This document shows, piece after piece, positions 21,501-23,495 of a stretch of DNA of 23,495 nucleotides (positions are counted from its first letter, which is position 1; every line of letters begins with the position of its first letter). The DNA lies in the NCBI GenBank assembly GCA_905214675.1, contig CAJMMS010000029.1, positions 1 to 23,495 on the forward strand. The letters run 5' to 3'. The stretch is from an uncultured bacterium (GTDB lineage: Bacteria > Bacillota > Clostridia > Lachnospirales > Lachnospiraceae). A program made the translations under genes and the position numbers. Below the pieces are notes generated by a model that saw only the letters and a list, made by a program, of their open reading frames with translations, was not told the DNA's origin and ran no database searches.

Positions 21501-22196
21501 AAAAAGGCAAAAGAAAATGTTTCCGCTGCGAAATCTGCTGTAGAAGCCGCTAAGAAAAATGTAGCTGCGAAAAAGCAGGCCGTAAAAGAGAAAGATAAGG
21601 CATACACCGATGCCTGCGGTGTTCTTGCAATTGCCAAGAATATCACACTGGCAGATGCCATGAAGACCCCGATCACAGAAGAGGGCTTCACCTATCTGAA
21701 CGATTACGTAACCAAGATCAATTCTGCAAAAGCCGCTTACGAGACAGCAAAAGCTGATCTTGCCAAAGCAAAAGAGAATACGGCTGTGAAGAAAGTTGCT
21801 TATGAGGAAGCCGCTGCAAAACATGCCGAGACTCTTGCGGACCTTGTAATTGCAAAAGCAAACTATCAGAAGTTTGTAGATGCAGAGAAAAAGGCAGAGG
21901 AAGAGAAGAAAGCAGAAGAGGAGAAGAAAGCGGAAGAAGTCAAGAAAGCAGAAGAAGCCAAAAAGGCGGAAGAAGCGAAGAAGGCAGAAACCGTGAAGAA
22001 AGAACAGCAGAGCGGCGGCGCTACTCTGACCGCAAGCACTGGAAGCATTGCAAAAGACAATGAAAAAGGTACCACCATCACCAAAGCCGGAAGCGTAGCA
22101 ACAGGAGATACGACCCCGATCGGCATCTTAATGGCTCTGGCGGCAGGATCTTTCGGTGTTCTGGAAGAAACCGTCCGCAGAAAAAAACGCCAGTAA
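18522..22196 (+). CDS. Coiled-coil wall protein with central CAP domain and Cys/His ribbon motif
   Basis: This 1224-residue surface protein has a signal ending at VHA (about 29) and an acidic Pro-rich start. A long Ala/Lys/Asp/Gln-rich coiled coil spans about 50-460. The CAP (SCP/PR-1) domain at about 490-630 has H534/H538, G-Y-G-E546-N-L-A-W, E566 in WYDSEKD and H577-Y, matching the family's His/Glu tetrad. A second coiled coil (about 640-775) leads to C790-N-E-C793-G-E-D-F with downstream His, nearly identical to the lipoprotein's C-terminal motif. A third coiled coil ends in KKAEE repeats (about 1120-1165), then V-A-T-G-D, a hydrophobic span and RRKKRQ. AGGAGG 10 bases upstream selects ATG 18522. 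It is probably a rod-like wall protein displaying the CAP domain. CAP functions vary, so ligand or activity is unknown. Confidence 0.92.
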   Translation: MKKEKVVATLAMGVVAGGVAVGGTSTVHAETLDENTENTVQAPEETEAPADPETKEEAKDQLDQAQEKENEAKQDSDQAKADYDAAKEDEDKKQAEADQTQKDIDQAEKDAQDAFDQAQKDAQDAADQAKADADKAAEDQKKAEQAEKDAQAALEEQEKAEQDAQQKADQTTTDETQESVDQKKNDLDKANKDLEDAKAEDAKKQEELDEAKKNESSAEKDKADAQDKVDQAESDVKDAEKDADAAKKDAETAKDLYDTASNAADKDSKYAQAKKDAEEADAAVKAQQTVTDNAKKDLDAKNNALEDAKKGLAEAKVNADAAALAEQQKKVDAAQKEYSDAFDALIAANSKLDELTADYQKKVSAAETAKAEMDAAQSNADQKENVQNTAKAEMDAKKDAVSKSESNISDAQNSKANAESNAEKAKNELDAAKAALDAAKAAAEEAKKQEALGSKGFFDSIGETAASDLFSQGDYPDKTNMGAEDDATSLKNMLYALDFIEKSNELRRANNLEEFKISARAMAAAQYQANASLHTEDHTFQFGYGENLAWGMDDPEIAYMAWYDSEKDSTILSERLHYLALVSANNTVTGFGLCYNRTNPDLYSSCESQVFGSVNDEDEGYCYTVAEFRALLQAYIDKLTKAQTDLDKAQADYDAKLAAYNAAQDEVAKWDALLKQYQNEKSVNEDALKQATKAYNNAVQELNKAKADLDSKTTAYETAQNAVAESASAVDAAKENIASCKQVSDQKENALTAAKAERDQLLDKLTESVIAMTGDKNAKVETNYEYHQVCNECGEDFGYGPDAIEAVGDHSAVTGHSYSSVKKAVGYKIVTASGTQVIKNLSKTDADKALADIQKAIADGQTAVDAAQATYDNAVKKLAADQQTAKEKNDYLAQLNKNIADLKKDMEAKQAVADQKAAALKEKQTALADAKAELKQKEDALAKAKESVEKLQAEKDTTAQKVAAKSAAVAPLQKAYEAAKASLNAYQNAQNALKKAKENVSAAKSAVEAAKKNVAAKKQAVKEKDKAYTDACGVLAIAKNITLADAMKTPITEEGFTYLNDYVTKINSAKAAYETAKADLAKAKENTAVKKVAYEEAAAKHAETLADLVIAKANYQKFVDAEKKAEEEKKAEEEKKAEEVKKAEEAKKAEEAKKAETVKKEQQSGGATLTASTGSIAKDNEKGTTITKAGSVATGDTTPIGILMALAAGSFGVLEETVRRKKRQ

Positions 22197-22228
22197 CACG
22201 GTGGTAATTTAAGAAATATGGAAACGAG

Positions 22229-22271
22229 GAACGGTATGGCTTAACGGCTATGCCGTTCTTTGCTTTTTTGT
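22229..22271 (+). terminator. Terminator after the CAP protein gene
   Basis: GAACGGTAT and ATGCCGTTC form a 9-bp stem with one G-U pair, followed by TTTGCTTTTTTG. It starts 32 bases after the stop codon. Confidence 0.85.
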
Positions 22272-22387
22272 ATACGTTAGAAACCCGGGCAGTTGAAGTT
22301 TGTATTGGAATAGCATCTTCCTGTAAAAAGCGCTCGTATAGAGCGTTTAGACCTTCTTCTGCGTTCGGCTAATACCCCGTGGCATCT

Positions 22388-22430
22388 GACAACTACACAT
22401 TATTTTCGAGCAATTTAATGTGTGGTTGTC
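22388..22430. repeat. 14-bp hairpin in the intergenic region
   Basis: GACAACTACACATT and AATGTGTGGTTGTC pair over 14 bases with a single G-U wobble and a 15-base AT-rich loop. No T-run follows, so it is not a normal terminator. The rest of 22272-22528 shows no gene; a smaller stem CGCTC/GAGCG lies near 22332-22346. Confidence 0.65.
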
Positions 22431-22528
22431 AAGAATGTTTATAAATCTAAACGTCATAGTGTTCTTCAGTTGATTTTTGTTATATGGAAGATGGGCGCAA
22501 GCAATATTAGTGGGTGATCAAGCTTTTA

Positions 22529-22560
22529 TTTACAGGAGATATTGACAAATCTCCTGTAAA
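22529..22560. promoter_or_regulatory. Perfect 12-bp inverted repeat around the -35 box (operator)
   Basis: TTTACAGGAGAT (22529-22540) and ATCTCCTGTAAA (22549-22560) are exact reverse complements separated by 8 bases, and that spacer contains the -35 box TTGACA. A dimeric repressor bound here would block the polymerase. The regulator is not identifiable in the window. Confidence 0.8.
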
Positions 22561-22569
22561 TGGTATAAT
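22542..22569 (+). promoter_or_regulatory. Consensus sigma-A promoter
   Basis: TTGACA (22542-22547) and TATAAT (22564-22569) are both perfect boxes with a 16-base spacer. Transcription should start near 22576, about 15 bases before the ribosome binding site of the next gene. Confidence 0.85.
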
Positions 22570-22607
22570 ATGGATATCAAAAGACAAGAAAAAGGAGTGC
22601 AAACCAT

Positions 22608-23168
22608 ATGAAAACAAGAAAATCCATCAAATCAACAGTCGCAATTGGAAAGGGCATGCTGGTAGCTGCCTTGGCTCTGAACGGGTTTGAAATTAATGCT
22701 GAAAAGACATACCTCGAAGCATATCGAGATGATGTTAATTTGGTCATTTTTTTAGTTGCGAGATGCTTGTCCAATACGGAAAATAAAAAAAAGGAGTCAA
22801 CAGATATATCCGCACCCAGAGCAAGTGTAAAAAAATTCTTACGCTACTGCGGCTTTGAACTTGAAGCCCTTTTAAACGGAGACATTTCGATTGAGGATCT
22901 ACGAACAGATATCACAGGGGTGGAAGCTATTCCTTGCATTGCGTATTGTGTAGAAAAATATGATTATGATGATGCAGAGATTGTGATTGTGCCAGTATCT
23001 GAAGTGATCGAAAAATCTCAGCGTGGCGGAATCTTTACTGTTTCTGAGGATCGTGGAGATTTTAAATATGATTTTAACAAGGTCACTGGGAAAGCTGTTC
23101 CAAACGGAGCTTTAACGCGGAGTTTTTTTTATGTGGAAAATTTTAGTAGTATTCCCGAAAATTCTTAA
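22608..23168 (+). CDS. Orphan protein of unknown function, 186 residues
   Basis: I do not recognise this protein. AAAGGAG precedes the ATG by 10 bases, and the consensus promoter and palindromic operator just upstream make real expression plausible. The N-terminus is basic, followed by a mildly hydrophobic stretch (residues 10-31) that could be a weak signal or a buried helix. The remainder is mixed, with an acidic patch YDYDDAEIVIVPVSEV (about 125-140), and no catalytic motif is evident. The 3' end lies against a transposase fragment whose open frame overlaps the last bases, so the natural C-terminus may have been replaced or truncated when the element inserted. No partner gene is visible. 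Confidence 0.6.
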   Translation: MKTRKSIKSTVAIGKGMLVAALALNGFEINAEKTYLEAYRDDVNLVIFLVARCLSNTENKKKESTDISAPRASVKKFLRYCGFELEALLNGDISIEDLRTDITGVEAIPCIAYCVEKYDYDDAEIVIVPVSEVIEKSQRGGIFTVSEDRGDFKYDFNKVTGKAVPNGALTRSFFYVENFSSIPENS

Positions 23169-23495
23169 ATTGCATAGTATGGTGTCCTAAATATAGACGA
23201 AAAGTATTAACCAATGGTGTAGATACCAGGTTGAAGGAACTGCTCACAGAGTATGCTGCAAATCTTTCTGTAGAGATTCTGGAAATGGAAATCATGCCGG
23301 ATCATGTTCATATGCTGCTGGAAGTAGACCCTCAGTTTGGTATTCACAAAGCCGTAAAATCTTTCAAAGGCTATACTTCCAGAATTTTAAGACAGGAATT
23401 TCCATATCTTAAAACTAAGATGCCGACGCTTTGGACAAATAGCTATTTTGTATCTACCGTTGGCGGTGCCCCGCTGGAAGCAGTAAAACAGTATA
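23150..23495 (+). pseudogene. IS200/IS605-type TnpA transposase, 5'-damaged and cut by the window end
   Basis: The open frame encodes IVWCPKYRRKVL, MPDHVHMLLEVDP and the end W-T-N-S-Y-F-V-S-T-V-G-G-A-P-L-E-A-V-K-Q-Y, which are hallmarks of the Y1/HUH single-strand transposase family (His-x-His in DHVHM; the final Tyr is at the place of the nucleophile). No ATG, GTG or TTG precedes the conserved start in this frame after the TAG at 23147. The usual Asn-Tyr-His before Ile-Val-Trp-Cys reads Asn-Cys, as if bases were lost. The first 10-15 residues of the family are absent. The 3' end continues beyond the window, so an accessory tnpB cannot be excluded. Confidence 0.82.

Noticed and set aside
20325..21824. 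Minus-strand open frame of about 500 codons across the CAP protein
   Set aside because: It is Cys/Phe/Leu-rich from antisense coiled-coil codons, shows no domain and has no credible start signal.

Overview
The window looks like a cell-surface accessory locus from a Gram-positive, low-to-mid GC gut Firmicute, probably a Lachnospiraceae/Clostridia relative. The grounds are strong AGGAGG-type ribosome binding sites, a SipW-type signal peptidase beside TasA/CalY-like proteins, a giant VaFE (T-Q ester bond) repeat protein, CnaB/SpaA repeats, sortase-like tails and a Clostridia-type IS200 transposase. The species is inferred from gene content and is not proven. Every confident gene is on the + strand.

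Layout. 1-1462: a lipoprotein with an Ig-like domain, a Thr/Pro wall linker and a Cys/His-rich end. 1463-2266: about 800 bp of unusual non-coding DNA with two copies of a structured hairpin that show a compensatory base change, several blocks of 15-bp periodic repeats, a terminator and a promoter-like motif. 2267-9895: a 2543-residue surface adhesin with a thioester-like head, SpaA-type domains, twelve T-Q/VaFE domains and a sorting tail. 9976-10476: a stand-alone HD-GYP phosphodiesterase. 10477-10820: non-coding DNA between two identical copies of the promoter-like motif. 10821-18236: an apparent operon of a 68-residue protein, SipW, a TasA-like major subunit, a wall-anchored TasA-like protein, a 1329-residue CnaB adhesin without a wall anchor, and a third TasA-like protein. 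18522-22196: a coiled-coil/CAP-domain wall protein that shares the lipoprotein's Cys/His motif. 22197-23495: hairpins, a sigma-A promoter inside a perfect palindrome, an orphan gene and a 5'-damaged IS200-type transposase cut by the window end.

Working model (inference). SipW processes the TasA-like subunits with AYLTD/AYFTD signals. The first is probably the abundant fibre subunit, because it has high-expression codon choice and a strong terminator follows it. The wall-anchored TasA-like protein would be the base, the unanchored CnaB adhesin the tip or side adhesin, and the third TasA-like protein a minor subunit. The giant VaFE protein would be a separate stalk. A 14-bp core, TTTACAATACTATA, lies upstream of the stalk gene, the HD-GYP gene and the fibre operon, which suggests co-regulation, and the HD-GYP enzyme suggests a cyclic-dinucleotide link. 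No sortase, diguanylate cyclase or recognisable c-di-GMP riboswitch was found in the window.
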